Assembly (NCBI GenBank): GCA_024225635.1
Contig: JAAEMK010000304.1
Location: forward strand, 62,001-126,000
Source: Desulfobacteraceae bacterium
GTDB taxonomy: Bacteria; Desulfobacterota; Desulfobacteria; Desulfobacterales; Desulfobacteraceae
Direction of reading: 5' to 3'
DNA: 64,000 bases
Shown piece after piece: positions 8,846-17,983 of the stretch. The notes under the pieces are model-generated. The model worked only from the letters and a program-made list of their open reading frames with translations, did no database searches and was not told the origin of the DNA. The translations under genes and the position numbers were made by a program. Positions within the stretch are counted from its first letter, which is position 1; every line of letters starts with the position of its first letter.

Positions 8846-10147
8846 GTGGGATTTGAAATCACGAAAGAATCCTATGCCGGAGCCATACAAGGAATCACAA
8901 TTGGAAAAGGTGACTCTGCAATCACTGTAGGCGGCCAGACCAGTTATCCTTTTTACCAGTTTGAAGGGGAGATGCCCAACAAGCCTGTCATCGCCATGGA
9001 GATCTGGGATATGGAACCCGAAGAGTGGCCGGCGGCAGCCATCGAGCCTTTCAAGGATGTTATAACTGATCCCGCAGCCTGGGCAAAGAAATGCGTTGAG
9101 GAGTACGGAGCGGAGCTCATCGTTCTCCAGCTCAAGAGCATCGATCCCAATGACAAGGATGCAAGCCCTGAAGATGCCGCAGCCACCGTGAAGAAGGTGC
9201 TTGGCGCCATCAACGTCCCCCTGGTTGTCTGGGGATGCGCAGCCCCTGCAAAGGATGAAGATGTCCTCAAGAAAATTGCGGAAGAGTGCCAGGGCGAGAA
9301 CCTGATCCTCGGTCCTGTTGAAGAGAAGAACCACAAGGGCATCGGCGCCGCGGCCATGGGCTACGGCCACAACATCATCTCTTCCTCTCCCATCGACGTC
9401 AACCTTGCGAAACAGATCAACATTCTCCTTGAGAACCTTGGCATGCCCCTGAATAAGGTCCTTGTCGATCCCACCACCGGCGGTCTCGGCTACGGCATGG
9501 AGTATTCCTACTCCGTCATGGAGCGGCTCACCATGGCAGCCATGACCCAGGGCGACGACAAACTCCAGCTGCCCATGATCAACAACCTCGGAAACGAGGT
9601 CTGGAAATGCAAGGAAGCAAAACAGACGGTGGAAGACGCTCCCGAGCTTGGTGATCCCGAACGCCGAGGCATCCTCATGGAGGCCGTTGGCGCCGTTTCC
9701 TACCTCATGGCCGGTTCCAGCATCCTGATCATGCGCCATCCCGAGTCCATCAAGCTTGCAAAAGCATTTATCAATTTCATCTCCGACGGCGGTTCCGCCA
9801 TGGATGTGGCACCCATCACAAAACAGCTGGATGATGTGGAGATCGATTTTGCGGCCCTTGCTCCCGAGGCCGACCTTACCATGGAAGTCGAGAAAAAAGC
9901 GGCTCCCGCCAAAAAAGCAGAAGCGCCCAAGAAAGAAGAGGCTGCTCCTGCCGCACCCGCAGCACCAGAGGCACCCAAGGCTGCACCTGTAAACAATGCC
10001 GATGCAGTGGAAGCTGCCGCAAAGAAGCTTGGCGTCGACCTTGCCGCCCTCCTTAAGAAACGAGGATGCTCCAAGGAAGATATCGAGCACACAGCCCAAC
10101 AGCACAAGTTGACAGTGGAGCAGGTTATTCAAAAACTTAATTCTTAG
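8846..10147 (+). CDS. acsD: CO dehydrogenase/acetyl-CoA synthase, corrinoid protein small (delta) subunit
   Basis: Small subunit of the corrinoid iron-sulfur protein, which carries the methyl group from methyl-THF to acetyl-CoA synthase. 433 aa. The TIM-barrel core (about 1-345) has family features such as [28 protein letters not shown] and [17 protein letters not shown]. Residues about 352-395 are an Ala/Pro/Lys linker ([17 protein letters not shown]) and the last 45 residues form a small helical domain, an appended module not needed for the barrel. GTG start, chosen for GAGGAGGG 4 nt upstream. First gene of the acs operon. Confidence 0.93.
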   Translation: MGFEITKESYAGAIQGITIGKGDSAITVGGQTSYPFYQFEGEMPNKPVIAMEIWDMEPEEWPAAAIEPFKDVITDPAAWAKKCVEEYGAELIVLQLKSIDPNDKDASPEDAAATVKKVLGAINVPLVVWGCAAPAKDEDVLKKIAEECQGENLILGPVEEKNHKGIGAAAMGYGHNIISSSPIDVNLAKQINILLENLGMPLNKVLVDPTTGGLGYGMEYSYSVMERLTMAAMTQGDDKLQLPMINNLGNEVWKCKEAKQTVEDAPELGDPERRGILMEAVGAVSYLMAGSSILIMRHPESIKLAKAFINFISDGGSAMDVAPITKQLDDVEIDFAALAPEADLTMEVEKKAAPAKKAEAPKKEEAAPAAPAAPEAPKAAPVNNADAVEAAAKKLGVDLAALLKKRGCSKEDIEHTAQQHKLTVEQVIQKLNS

Positions 10148-10161
10148 GAAAGGGGAACAAA

Positions 10162-10623
10162 ATGGCAATAGATCTCTTTGCAGCAGATGAACCCAAGGAT
10201 CTCCTTGCAGCTGATGAACCCAAGGATCTTTTTGCAGCAGAGGCGCCCGTAGACCCTGAGGCAGAGGCAAAGGCAAAGGCCGAAGCGGAAGCAAAGGCGA
10301 AAGCTGACGCGGAAGCAAAGGCAAAGGCCGACGCGGAAGCAAAAGCAAAGGCTGAAGCAGAAGCAAAGGCAAAGGCTGAAGCAGAGGAAAAGGCCAAGAT
10401 AGAAGCAGAGAAAAAGGCCCAAGCCGATGCTGCGGCGGCAAGAGAAGCAGATGAACAGGCATTGAGGGACAAGAGAGCCCAGGAAAGAGCCGAGCAGACG
10501 GCAAAACGTGCTGCCGCGCCAAAGAAAAAGAAGGTTTCCGTTACCGCCGCGGCCGTGCAGAAATCCGATATTGACAAGATCCTGGAGAGCCTCAACAGAA
10601 TCCATAGAAGAAATGTAGCATAA
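10162..10623 (+). CDS. Low-complexity Ala/Glu/Lys repeat protein embedded in the CODH/ACS operon
   Basis: 153 aa, unrecognised. Three parts are visible: three copies of a 9-residue unit (DLFAADEPK-like, residues 4-30); six copies of an 8-residue unit [E/D]AEAKAKA (33-80) continuing into a charged helix to about 115; then a basic stretch (PKKKK) and a conserved-looking C-terminal segment [19 protein letters not shown]. No cysteine, signal peptide or membrane segment, so presumably a long cytoplasmic single helix with adaptor ends. It lies 14 bp after acsD and 69 bp before acsA, with AGGAAAGGGG before the ATG. TolA-like linkers have similar composition but this lacks their membrane anchor. A tether or scaffold for the complex is inferred. 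Confidence 0.8.
   Translation: MAIDLFAADEPKDLLAADEPKDLFAAEAPVDPEAEAKAKAEAEAKAKADAEAKAKADAEAKAKAEAEAKAKAEAEEKAKIEAEKKAQADAAAAREADEQALRDKRAQERAEQTAKRAAAPKKKKVSVTAAAVQKSDIDKILESLNRIHRRNVA
10258..10401 (+). repeat. Six tandem 24-bp coding repeats
   Basis: Encodes residues 33-80 of the repeat protein as six imperfect copies of [E/D]AEAKAKA. Copies differ mostly at synonymous Ala, Lys and Glu codons and at the Glu/Asp first position, so the array is old rather than freshly expanded. Confidence 0.85.
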
Positions 10624-10692
10624 ATATACTTAAAATATGACATTAGCCATATTTTGTGCACATCATTCACATAACAGGAGGAGGAACCTCTA

Positions 10693-12729
10693 ATGGCAGA
10701 AACAAAGAAAGCAAAGGTTGCAAAAAAAGCCAAGGCACCCAAACTGGCAGATCCGAAAGAAGCTACCATTGACGTTGCATCCCAGCAGTTGATTGCCCGG
10801 GCCCAGGAGCTCGGTATCGATACGGTTTTTGACAGGGCCGTCAGCATGAAACCCTGTAACATCGGCACCCAGGGAACTTGCTGTAAAATCTGTTCCATGG
10901 GACCCTGCAGACTCCCGCTTCCCAAGGATGGCATTGACGGAGACGACACCCGCAAAGGTCTCTGCGGCGCCACTGCCAATACAATAGCTGCAAGAAACTT
11001 CATCAGAATGATCGCCGGCGGCGCCTCTGCCCACTCCGACCACGGCCGTTGCGTTGCCGAGGTTTTCATGTCCGCAGCCAGGAAAGAGACTGAAGCCTAT
11101 AAGATCAAGGATACGGAAAAACTGATTGCCATGGCCCCCCACCTTGGGGTTGCCGTAACCATCGAAGAAGACGGTGAGACCAAGGACAGGGACATCGACG
11201 AGATCGCCCTGGAAGTTGCCGAAGTCGCCATGGCCGAATGGGGCAAGCCCGAAGGCGAGCTCCTTTACATGAAGAGAGCCCCCGAGGCCCTTTATGATAA
11301 ATGGCAGAAACAGGGTGTTCTTCCCAGGAACATCGACCGTGAGATCGTTGAGATCATGCACCGTACCCACATGGGCGTTGACCAGGATTACAAGAACCTG
11401 ATTAAACAAGGTACCCGTGCAGCACTTGCTGACGGATGGGGCGGCTCCATGCTGGCCACCGATCTCCAGGACGTTCTCTTCGGCACCCCCTACCCCCTCC
11501 AGAGTGAGGCCAACCTCGGCATCATGAAAGAGGACCATGTCAACATCATCGTCCACGGACATGAACCTGTTCTCTCCGAGATCCTGGTGGGTGTTGCCCA
11601 GTCCCAGGAGATGGTGGACTATGCCAAGGAAAAAGGCGCCAAGGGCATCCAGCTGGGCGGCATCTGCTGCACGGCCAACGAGATCCTCCAGCGCCACGGC
11701 ATCCCCACGGCGGCAACCTTCCTCCAGCAGGAGCTTGCCATCATCACCGGCGCCTGTGACGCCATGGTTGTTGACATCCAGTGCATCATGCAGAACCTTG
11801 CCAATGTTGCAAAATGTTTCCATACCAAACTGATCACCACCCATCCCATTGCTAAAATGGAGCAGGACAACGTCATCCACATCGAGTTTGACGAGCACCA
11901 TGCCCTTGAAGACGCAAAGCGCATCGTGAAGATGTCCATTGACAACTTTCAGAACAGAAAATCCGATGTAATGATTCCCGAGCAGAAAGCCACCCAGATC
12001 GCAGGATTTGGCGTGGAATCCATCCAGTACCACCTGGGCGGAACTTTCAGGGGCACCTACTACACCCTGAACGACAACATCATCAACGGCCGCATCCGTG
12101 GTATCGCCGGTGTTGTTGGCTGTAACAACGCAAGGACCAAGCACAACGACGGCCACATCAAGGTTGTCAAAGAGCTGATCAAGAACGACGTCATCGTTCT
12201 GACCACCGGCTGCAACGCCATCGCCTGCGCCATGGAAGGCCTCCTGACACCCGAGGCTGCCGCTGTCCACTGCGGACCGGGACTTGCCGAGGTTTGCGAG
12301 GTTGTCGGTATTCCACCGGTCCTCCACCTGGGTTCCTGCGTTGACAACTCAAGGATCCTGCTTGCAGCAACGGAAGTTGTGAAGGCCGGCGGCCTTGGCA
12401 CCGATATCTGCGACCTGCCCGTTGCGGGAAGCGCCCCTGAATGGATGAGTGAAAAAGCGATCTCCATTGGTCATTACTTTGTGGCATCCGGCGTCTACAC
12501 GGTATTCGGCGTAACATTGCCCACCGCCGGCGCACCTGTATTCCACAACTACCTCTCCGACGAGCTTGAGAAGATCTACGGCGGCAAGTGGGATCTTGAA
12601 GTCGATCCCATCAAGCATGCCCATAAGATGATTGCCCATATCGACAAGAAGCGTAAAGAGCTGGGCATTGACAAGGCTAGGGAGAGGGTGCTCATGGACA
12701 TGGCTGACCGCCAGGCCCTGGAGGCATAG
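10693..12729 (+). CDS. acsA: Anaerobic Ni-Fe-S carbon-monoxide dehydrogenase catalytic subunit
   Basis: Reduces CO2 to CO at the Ni-4Fe-4S C-cluster and feeds CO to acetyl-CoA synthase. 678 aa; a Lys/Ala/Pro-rich N-terminal tail (about 1-25) precedes the helical domain. Cysteines for the shared D-cluster and the B-cluster are visible at 55, 63, 64, 67, 72 and 91 (KPCNIG, TCCKICSMGPC, GLCGA). Later C-cluster ligands include HGHEP (His), GICCTANE, IQCIMQN, VVGCNNAR, TTGCNAIACA and LGSCVDN. GAGGAGGAA before the ATG. Being inside the acs operon, it is the ACS-associated type rather than a stand-alone CooS. Confidence 0.96.
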   Translation: MAETKKAKVAKKAKAPKLADPKEATIDVASQQLIARAQELGIDTVFDRAVSMKPCNIGTQGTCCKICSMGPCRLPLPKDGIDGDDTRKGLCGATANTIAARNFIRMIAGGASAHSDHGRCVAEVFMSAARKETEAYKIKDTEKLIAMAPHLGVAVTIEEDGETKDRDIDEIALEVAEVAMAEWGKPEGELLYMKRAPEALYDKWQKQGVLPRNIDREIVEIMHRTHMGVDQDYKNLIKQGTRAALADGWGGSMLATDLQDVLFGTPYPLQSEANLGIMKEDHVNIIVHGHEPVLSEILVGVAQSQEMVDYAKEKGAKGIQLGGICCTANEILQRHGIPTAATFLQQELAIITGACDAMVVDIQCIMQNLANVAKCFHTKLITTHPIAKMEQDNVIHIEFDEHHALEDAKRIVKMSIDNFQNRKSDVMIPEQKATQIAGFGVESIQYHLGGTFRGTYYTLNDNIINGRIRGIAGVVGCNNARTKHNDGHIKVVKELIKNDVIVLTTGCNAIACAMEGLLTPEAAAVHCGPGLAEVCEVVGIPPVLHLGSCVDNSRILLAATEVVKAGGLGTDICDLPVAGSAPEWMSEKAISIGHYFVASGVYTVFGVTLPTAGAPVFHNYLSDELEKIYGGKWDLEVDPIKHAHKMIAHIDKKRKELGIDKARERVLMDMADRQALEA

Positions 12730-12797
12730 ACCTCAACGAACAGCGAATTGAAGCTTAATCTAATAATAATGATAAATCCTCAACGAAGGAGGAACAC

Positions 12798-15011
12798 ATG
12801 TCAAAATTAATAGCATTCGCAGCTATTCAGGGTGGATATAAAGTAGTATCAGAGGTTGAAGGCCTTTACCAGAAGGCCCTTAACACCTTTAACGCGGACA
12901 CAAAGGTTCAGTTTCCCAATACGGCATATTACCTTCCCGTCATCTACTCCCTGACAGGAATGAAAGTTGAGACCCTGGAAGATATCAAAAAGCCCCTCGA
13001 GTTTGCCAGGGGCCTTCTTCCACCCCATGTAAAGGGCAAGAATCACCTTCCCTATCTTGGACCACTCCTTGACGCCGGTATGGCGGGCATCATCGCCTAC
13101 GAGATCAAAGAGGCCCTCAGGATCGTGAACGAGCCCGATTTCTACATTGCCCAGGAAGATCCCGATGTCGAGGCAGGCAAGCTCTGGACCGGTCCCGCGG
13201 ATGATACCATCCTCAGGAAAAGGGGTGTTGAGTTTGTTGACGGTTCCGCACCCGGCTTTGCCGCCATCGTCGGCGCCGCTCCCAGTCCTGAAATCGCCAA
13301 GATGATCGTGGAAGATTACCAGAAGAAGAGTCTCTACATCTTCTGCGCCGCGAATCACAACGGTCAGACCGTCATCGAGCAGCTCCTCGAGGCCGATGTC
13401 CAGGTTGGCTGGAACACCCGTATCGTTCCCTTTGGTCCGGACATCAGTTCAGCCGTATTCGCCCTTGGTTTTGCCAACAGGGCAGCCATGGCATTCGGCG
13501 GCGTCCAGCCGGGCGACCACAAAAAGATCCTCATGTACAACAAGGAAAGGATCTTCGCCTTTGTCAACGCCCTCGGTGATATCGGAACAGAATGGGGTGT
13601 TGCTGCAGCGGGCTGCGTAAACTGGGGTTTCCCGACAATCGCGGACACGGACATCCCCGAGATCCTGCCCACGGGTATCTGTACCTACGAGCACGTTGTC
13701 ACCAACGTTCCCCATGATGAGATCAACCAGAAATCCATCGAGGTCAGGGGACTCAAGGTAACGGTTGCCGACATCGAAATGCCCTGTGCCTTCGGTCCTG
13801 CATTCGAGGGCGAGCGGGTCAGGGGCGCCGATCTCCATGCCCAGTGCGGCGGTGGAAAGACCCAGTGCACCGAGCTTGTGAAGATGGCCCAGATGAACGA
13901 GATCGAAGACGGAAAGGTGATCATCGAGGGTCCGGATGTAACGGATCTCAAGGTTGGCGACACCTTCCCCTTAGGTATCCTTGTCCAGATCGCGGGCCGT
14001 GAGTTCCAGAGCGATTTCGAGCCCATCATGGAGCGCCAGATCCACCATCTGGTCAACTACATCCAGGGCATCATGCATATCGGTCAGAGGGACATCTCCT
14101 GGGTCCGTATCTCCAAGGCAGCCATGGAAAAGGGCTTTACCCTAAAGGATATCGGTGTGGTTCTCCATGCCAAGTTCCACCAGGATTTCACAAAGATTGT
14201 CGACAAGGTCCAGGTCACCCTCTACACCAAGACAGATGATGTGGACAAGATTACTGCAACGGCAAGGGCCGAATACCAGACAAGGGATTCCAGGGTCGAC
14301 AACATGAAGGACGAGGACGTTGAGACATACTACTCATGCTCCCTGTGCCAGAGTTTTGCCCCCAACCATGTCTGCTCGGTAAGCCCTGAAAGAACCGGTC
14401 TCTGCGGCGCCTACAACTGGATGGACTGCAAGGCGGCCTTTGAGATCAACCCCACGGGCCCCAACCAGCCCATTGAAAAGGGCGAGTGCATCGATCCGGT
14501 CCTCGGCCAGTGGAAGGGCGTCAACGACTTTGTCTACAAGGCGTCAAGGGGTTCCGTCACCCATTACAACTTCTACTCCATGGTAATTGATCCCATGACC
14601 ACCTGCGGTTGCTGCGAGTGTATCGCCGCCATGCTGCCCTCATGCAACGGTGTCATGACCGTCGGCCGTGACTATTCGGGAGATACTCCCTGTGGAATGA
14701 AGTTCACCACCCTTGCAGGCGTCATGGGCGGTGGTGCCTCTTCCCCGGGATTTGTAGGCCACTCCAAGCACAACGTCACCCAGGGCAAGTTCATCCTGGG
14801 CGACGGTGGCCTCCTGAGAATGGTATGGATGCCCAAGATGCTCAAAGAGGAGCTCAAGGACCGCATCGACGCCAGGGGAGCCGAGATGGGATGCCCGAAT
14901 CTCTACGACATGATCGCGGATGAGACCGTCGGTATCACCGAGGACGAGATCCTGCCGTTCCTCCAGGAGAAAGGCCATCCGGCCCTGACCATGGAGTCCC
15001 TGATTGGATAA
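12798..15011 (+). CDS. acsB: Acetyl-CoA synthase (CO-methylating), alpha subunit
   Basis: Condenses CO, CoA and the corrinoid-bound methyl group at the Ni-Ni-[4Fe-4S] A-cluster. 737 aa, full length. The A-cluster cysteines are all present: C514, C517, C526 and C536 (CSLCQSF, NHVC, TGLCGAYNW) for the cubane and C603-G-C605 for the distal nickel, a uniform +8 offset from the residues known in the Moorella enzyme (506, 509, 518, 528, 595, 597). The N-terminal domain contains the CODH-contacting region. AAGGAGG lies 7 nt before ATG. Followed by a strong hairpin before acsC. Confidence 0.97.
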   Translation: MSKLIAFAAIQGGYKVVSEVEGLYQKALNTFNADTKVQFPNTAYYLPVIYSLTGMKVETLEDIKKPLEFARGLLPPHVKGKNHLPYLGPLLDAGMAGIIAYEIKEALRIVNEPDFYIAQEDPDVEAGKLWTGPADDTILRKRGVEFVDGSAPGFAAIVGAAPSPEIAKMIVEDYQKKSLYIFCAANHNGQTVIEQLLEADVQVGWNTRIVPFGPDISSAVFALGFANRAAMAFGGVQPGDHKKILMYNKERIFAFVNALGDIGTEWGVAAAGCVNWGFPTIADTDIPEILPTGICTYEHVVTNVPHDEINQKSIEVRGLKVTVADIEMPCAFGPAFEGERVRGADLHAQCGGGKTQCTELVKMAQMNEIEDGKVIIEGPDVTDLKVGDTFPLGILVQIAGREFQSDFEPIMERQIHHLVNYIQGIMHIGQRDISWVRISKAAMEKGFTLKDIGVVLHAKFHQDFTKIVDKVQVTLYTKTDDVDKITATARAEYQTRDSRVDNMKDEDVETYYSCSLCQSFAPNHVCSVSPERTGLCGAYNWMDCKAAFEINPTGPNQPIEKGECIDPVLGQWKGVNDFVYKASRGSVTHYNFYSMVIDPMTTCGCCECIAAMLPSCNGVMTVGRDYSGDTPCGMKFTTLAGVMGGGASSPGFVGHSKHNVTQGKFILGDGGLLRMVWMPKMLKEELKDRIDARGAEMGCPNLYDMIADETVGITEDEILPFLQEKGHPALTMESLIG

Positions 15012-15031
15012 TTGTTAATTGTATAAGAGGT

Positions 15032-15080
15032 GCAGGCTGCGGCAGCACCAGAATCATTGCCGCGGCCTGCCACGATTTTT
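15032..15080 (+). other. Strong intra-operon hairpin with T-tract between acsB and acsC
   Basis: A 13-bp GC-rich stem (15032-15044 with 15058-15070, one G-T pair) is followed after CACGA by TTTTT. It looks like a rho-independent terminator, yet acsC starts only 21 bp further on. It may cause partial termination or protect the 3' end of the acsA-acsB message. Confidence 0.6.
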
Positions 15081-15100
15081 AAACACAAAGAGGTGAAAAA

Positions 15101-16444
15101 ATGGCATTAACCGGTATACAGATATTTAAGCTCCTTCCCAAGACCAACTGCAAGGAGTGCGGAGTTCCCACCTGCCTCGCCTTTGCCATGAACCTGGCAT
15201 CGGGCAAAGCAGAACTGGACGCCTGCCCCTATGTATCCGATGAAGCAAGGGAGAAACTGTCCGAGGCATCAGCCCCTCCCATCCGGCCTGTTCCGCTTGG
15301 ACAGGGCGTAAGAAAAACCACCACTGGTGGGGAGACAGTCCTCTACAGGCATGAGAAGACCTTTTTCAACCCCACCATCCTGGCCGGAACAGTAAAATCC
15401 GACATCGATGCAGCCCAGCTTGAAAAAGACCTCAAGATCTACAACGCCTTCCAGTACGAGCGTGTAGGCCTCAACCTGAGACCCGAGCTCATCGCCCTCA
15501 AGGATGCAGGGGCAGGCGCTGAGAAGTTTGCCGCCTGTGCAAAGCTCATTGCAGAGGCATCCGAGTTCAACCTGGTGCTCATGACCGAGGATATGGATGT
15601 CATGACCGCCGGTGTCGAGGCCTCGGGATTCAAGCGTCCCCTTCTCTATGCAGCCACCGAAGCCAATGTTGACGCCATGGGCGCCCTTGCCAAGGATAAC
15701 GACCTTCCCCTGGCCGTAAAGGCGGACTCCGTGGATGCATTGATCCCCCTGACCGAGAAACTCACCGGAATGGGAGTCAAGGATCTTGTGATCGATTCCG
15801 GCGCAAGGGAGATCAAGCAGGCCCTTGAAGATCAGGTCGCCATCCGGCGCGCCGCCCTCAAGGCCGGCAACAAGGCCCTGGGTTTCCCCACCATCACCTT
15901 CCCCAACGAAATGGCCTCCAACCTTGACATGGAGACATTGATCGCGGGCATGTTTGTGGCCAAGTACGGCGGAATCGTTGTGCTCTCCGATTTGAAGACG
16001 GAATCCCTGTTTCCCCTTCTCCTGGAGCGGCTCAACATCTTTACCGATCCCCAGAGGCCCATGACGGTCACCGAGGGTATCTTCCCCATTAATAACCCGG
16101 ATGAGAACTCCCCGGTTGTTGTTACCACCAACTTTGCCCTCACCTACTTCATCGTATCCGGCGAGATTGAGGCAAGCAAGGTTCCCTCCTGGCTGCTCAT
16201 CAAGGATTCCGAGGGGCTCTCAGTCCTCACGGCCTGGGCGGCAGGCAAGTTCGGCGGTGACGATGTAGGCATGTTTGTCAAGAAATGCGGCATAATGGAC
16301 AAGGTAAAACATACAGAGCTGATTATTCCCGGTTATGCAGCTGCCATCGCCGGCGATGTTGAAGAGGAACTCCCGGGCTGGACCATCACGGTAGGCCCCA
16401 GGGAAGCGGCCCATCTTCCTGCTTTTCTCAAAACAAAAATTTAG
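15101..16444 (+). CDS. acsC: Corrinoid iron-sulfur protein large (gamma) subunit
   Basis: Carries the [4Fe-4S] cluster that reductively activates the cobalamin it binds with AcsD. 447 aa. N-terminal cluster motif is complete: C17, C20, C25 and C42 (NCKECGVPTC...DAC). The middle is a TIM barrel and the C-terminus (from about 325) is the B12-binding half (VVVTTNFALTYF, IIPGYAAAIAGDVEEEL). SD AAAGAGGTG before ATG. Separated from acsB by an 89-bp spacer containing a terminator-like hairpin. Confidence 0.95.
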   Translation: MALTGIQIFKLLPKTNCKECGVPTCLAFAMNLASGKAELDACPYVSDEAREKLSEASAPPIRPVPLGQGVRKTTTGGETVLYRHEKTFFNPTILAGTVKSDIDAAQLEKDLKIYNAFQYERVGLNLRPELIALKDAGAGAEKFAACAKLIAEASEFNLVLMTEDMDVMTAGVEASGFKRPLLYAATEANVDAMGALAKDNDLPLAVKADSVDALIPLTEKLTGMGVKDLVIDSGAREIKQALEDQVAIRRAALKAGNKALGFPTITFPNEMASNLDMETLIAGMFVAKYGGIVVLSDLKTESLFPLLLERLNIFTDPQRPMTVTEGIFPINNPDENSPVVVTTNFALTYFIVSGEIEASKVPSWLLIKDSEGLSVLTAWAAGKFGGDDVGMFVKKCGIMDKVKHTELIIPGYAAAIAGDVEEELPGWTITVGPREAAHLPAFLKTKI

Positions 16445-16459
16445 TAAAACCCAAATTTG

Positions 16460-16491
16460 AAGGGGTTTGGCCCTTTTAGGCTTGACCCCTT
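16460..16491. other. Weak hairpin between acsC and acsE
   Basis: AAGGGGT (16460-16466) pairs with ACCCCTT (16485-16491) around an 18-nt loop. No T-tract follows, so it is more likely an mRNA stability or processing element than a terminator, if it means anything. Confidence 0.3.
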
Positions 16492-16551
16492 TGAGATTTC
16501 CGTTTATGTCTAAGAACAACTCTAAACATTTTTATTGCAAAGGGAGATGAA

Positions 16552-17457
16552 ATGATACTTTTTGGAGAAAGCCTGAACGTTATTTCCAATGTCATTGGAA
16601 AAGAATTCAAAGAGCCCGATCCCGCCAAGAGAAACCCCGAGCCCATTCAGAAAGAGGTTATTGAGCAGAAAGAAAAGGGCATGGATTATATCGATATCAA
16701 CCTTGGGCCCGCAAAGAAATTCGGTACCGAGCTGATGCCCTGGGTTGTTCAGGTTGTCCAGGAAGCGGTTCCCGGAATGCCTCTCCTCCTTGACTCCTCC
16801 AACATCGACGCCATCGAAGCAGGCCTCAAGGTTGCCAAACCGGCTGACAAGCCCCATATTGTCAACTCCATCATGGCCCGTCCCGAGCGCTACGAGCGGA
16901 TGGTTCCCATGACAGCACAGTATGACGCCGATTTCGTCGCCCTCATGTGGGGCCCTGACGGCCTTCCCAGGGACGAGAACGAGCGTGCGGCCCTCGCGGT
17001 TGAGCTTCTCTACTTTGCCAACGAGGCAGGCATCCCCAATGAGAAGATCTGGGTGGACGGTATCGTTACACCGGTGAACATCCAGCAGCCCCAGGCCATC
17101 AGCCTGATGGTGTTCCAGGAGATGCTCCAGGACATCGCCCCGGGCGCCAAGAGCACCTGCGGTCTCTCCAACATCTCCAACGGTCCCCCAAACCACCTCC
17201 GCCCGATCCTGAACCAGACCTACATGGTCATGCTTCAGAAATACGGCATGGAGTCCGTCATTTCAGATCCCCTTGACACCCAGCTCACCGCCATTGCAAA
17301 GGGCGAGCGCCAGGACATCGTAGACCTCATCTACGGCATCCAGGACGGCAATCAGCCCGACATGGCAAGCCTGAGCAAAGAGATGCAGGACTACGCCAAG
17401 ACAGTCAACGTAATCCTCGGCAACACCCTTTACTCAGATTCATGGCTTGAGCTCTAA
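16552..17457 (+). CDS. acsE: Methyl-THF:corrinoid iron-sulfur protein methyltransferase
   Basis: Moves the methyl group of methyl-THF to the corrinoid protein AcsCD. 301 aa, single pterin-binding TIM barrel. Signatures include MILFGESLNVIS, DYIDINLGPAKK with the pterin-binding Asp/Asn, LLLDSSNIDAIEAGL, STCGLSNISNG and a C-terminal SDPLDTQL. AAAGGGAGATGAA overlaps the ATG region at good spacing. Last gene of the main acs transcript; a strong terminator follows. Confidence 0.95.
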   Translation: MILFGESLNVISNVIGKEFKEPDPAKRNPEPIQKEVIEQKEKGMDYIDINLGPAKKFGTELMPWVVQVVQEAVPGMPLLLDSSNIDAIEAGLKVAKPADKPHIVNSIMARPERYERMVPMTAQYDADFVALMWGPDGLPRDENERAALAVELLYFANEAGIPNEKIWVDGIVTPVNIQQPQAISLMVFQEMLQDIAPGAKSTCGLSNISNGPPNHLRPILNQTYMVMLQKYGMESVISDPLDTQLTAIAKGERQDIVDLIYGIQDGNQPDMASLSKEMQDYAKTVNVILGNTLYSDSWLEL

Positions 17458-17481
17458 GCCTTATTAGCTGACAGAGAAATT

Positions 17482-17520
17482 AAAACCCCTTCAGGGCTCT
17501 TGCCTTGAAGGGGTTTTTTT
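17482..17520 (+). terminator. Rho-independent terminator after acsE
   Basis: Stem AAAACCCCTTCA (17482-17493) with TGAAGGGGTTTT (17506-17517), 12-nt loop and a run of seven T. The A-rich upstream arm also makes it usable from the opposite strand. Confidence 0.92.
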
Positions 17521-17611
17521 GTTAGTTAACCCTTGTAGAGATTGCAATTAAACCGTTTGGGAGTATAGTAGAAAAAGAGACAACTTTTTATAGCCATCAT
17601 GAGGACAGTTC

Positions 17612-17920
17612 ATGGAAACCAATGTACAACCCGACAAGGCAGTCAAGGACAAGTGGGCCTTTATCATTGTTCAGAACCCGGGCACCGGTGCGGAACAGTT
17701 CATGGGGTTCAAGGACCCGGACAGCGAAAACGAGTTCATCCCTGCCTTTCCTAGCAAGGAAGAGGCCCAGCAGTGTTTTCTCATCATGCCCAAGAACGTG
17801 ATGATCAACAAGTACGAGGTCCAGGCGATTCTCAAGGAGGATCTTACGGTTACGGCCAAAGAGAACGGCCTTGAGGTCTTTCTGATGGATGAGAAGGGTA
17901 GCGTCAAGGGAAAACTTTAG
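17612..17920 (+). CDS. Hypothetical protein between acsE and cooC
   Basis: 102 aa, function not recognised. It has no cysteine cluster, signal or membrane helix. The segment GFKDPDSENEFIPAFPSKEEAQQCF followed by a beta-rich C-terminus (VQAILKEDLTVTAKENGLEVFLMD) faintly recalls SseB-type small domains, but I would not assign it. It lies after the acsE terminator and 63 bp before the second cooC, so the two form a short unit of their own. TGAGGAC is a modest ribosome-binding site. Confidence 0.75.
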   Translation: METNVQPDKAVKDKWAFIIVQNPGTGAEQFMGFKDPDSENEFIPAFPSKEEAQQCFLIMPKNVMINKYEVQAILKEDLTVTAKENGLEVFLMDEKGSVKGKL

Positions 17921-17983
17921 CTGAGGCCTGTTTTTCAGGACAAGCCGGCAGATTTTGTCAACACATGATTCGGGAGTAGAAAA

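Noticed and set aside
8756-10522. 588-residue minus-strand frame opposite acsD and the repeat gene
   Set aside because: Leu/Pro-rich mirror of Ala/Lys/Glu codons; no family signature and no ribosome site. Shadow of real genes.
10690-12327. 545-residue minus-strand frame opposite acsA
   Set aside because: Antisense shadow of a GC-rich, strongly conserved CODH gene.
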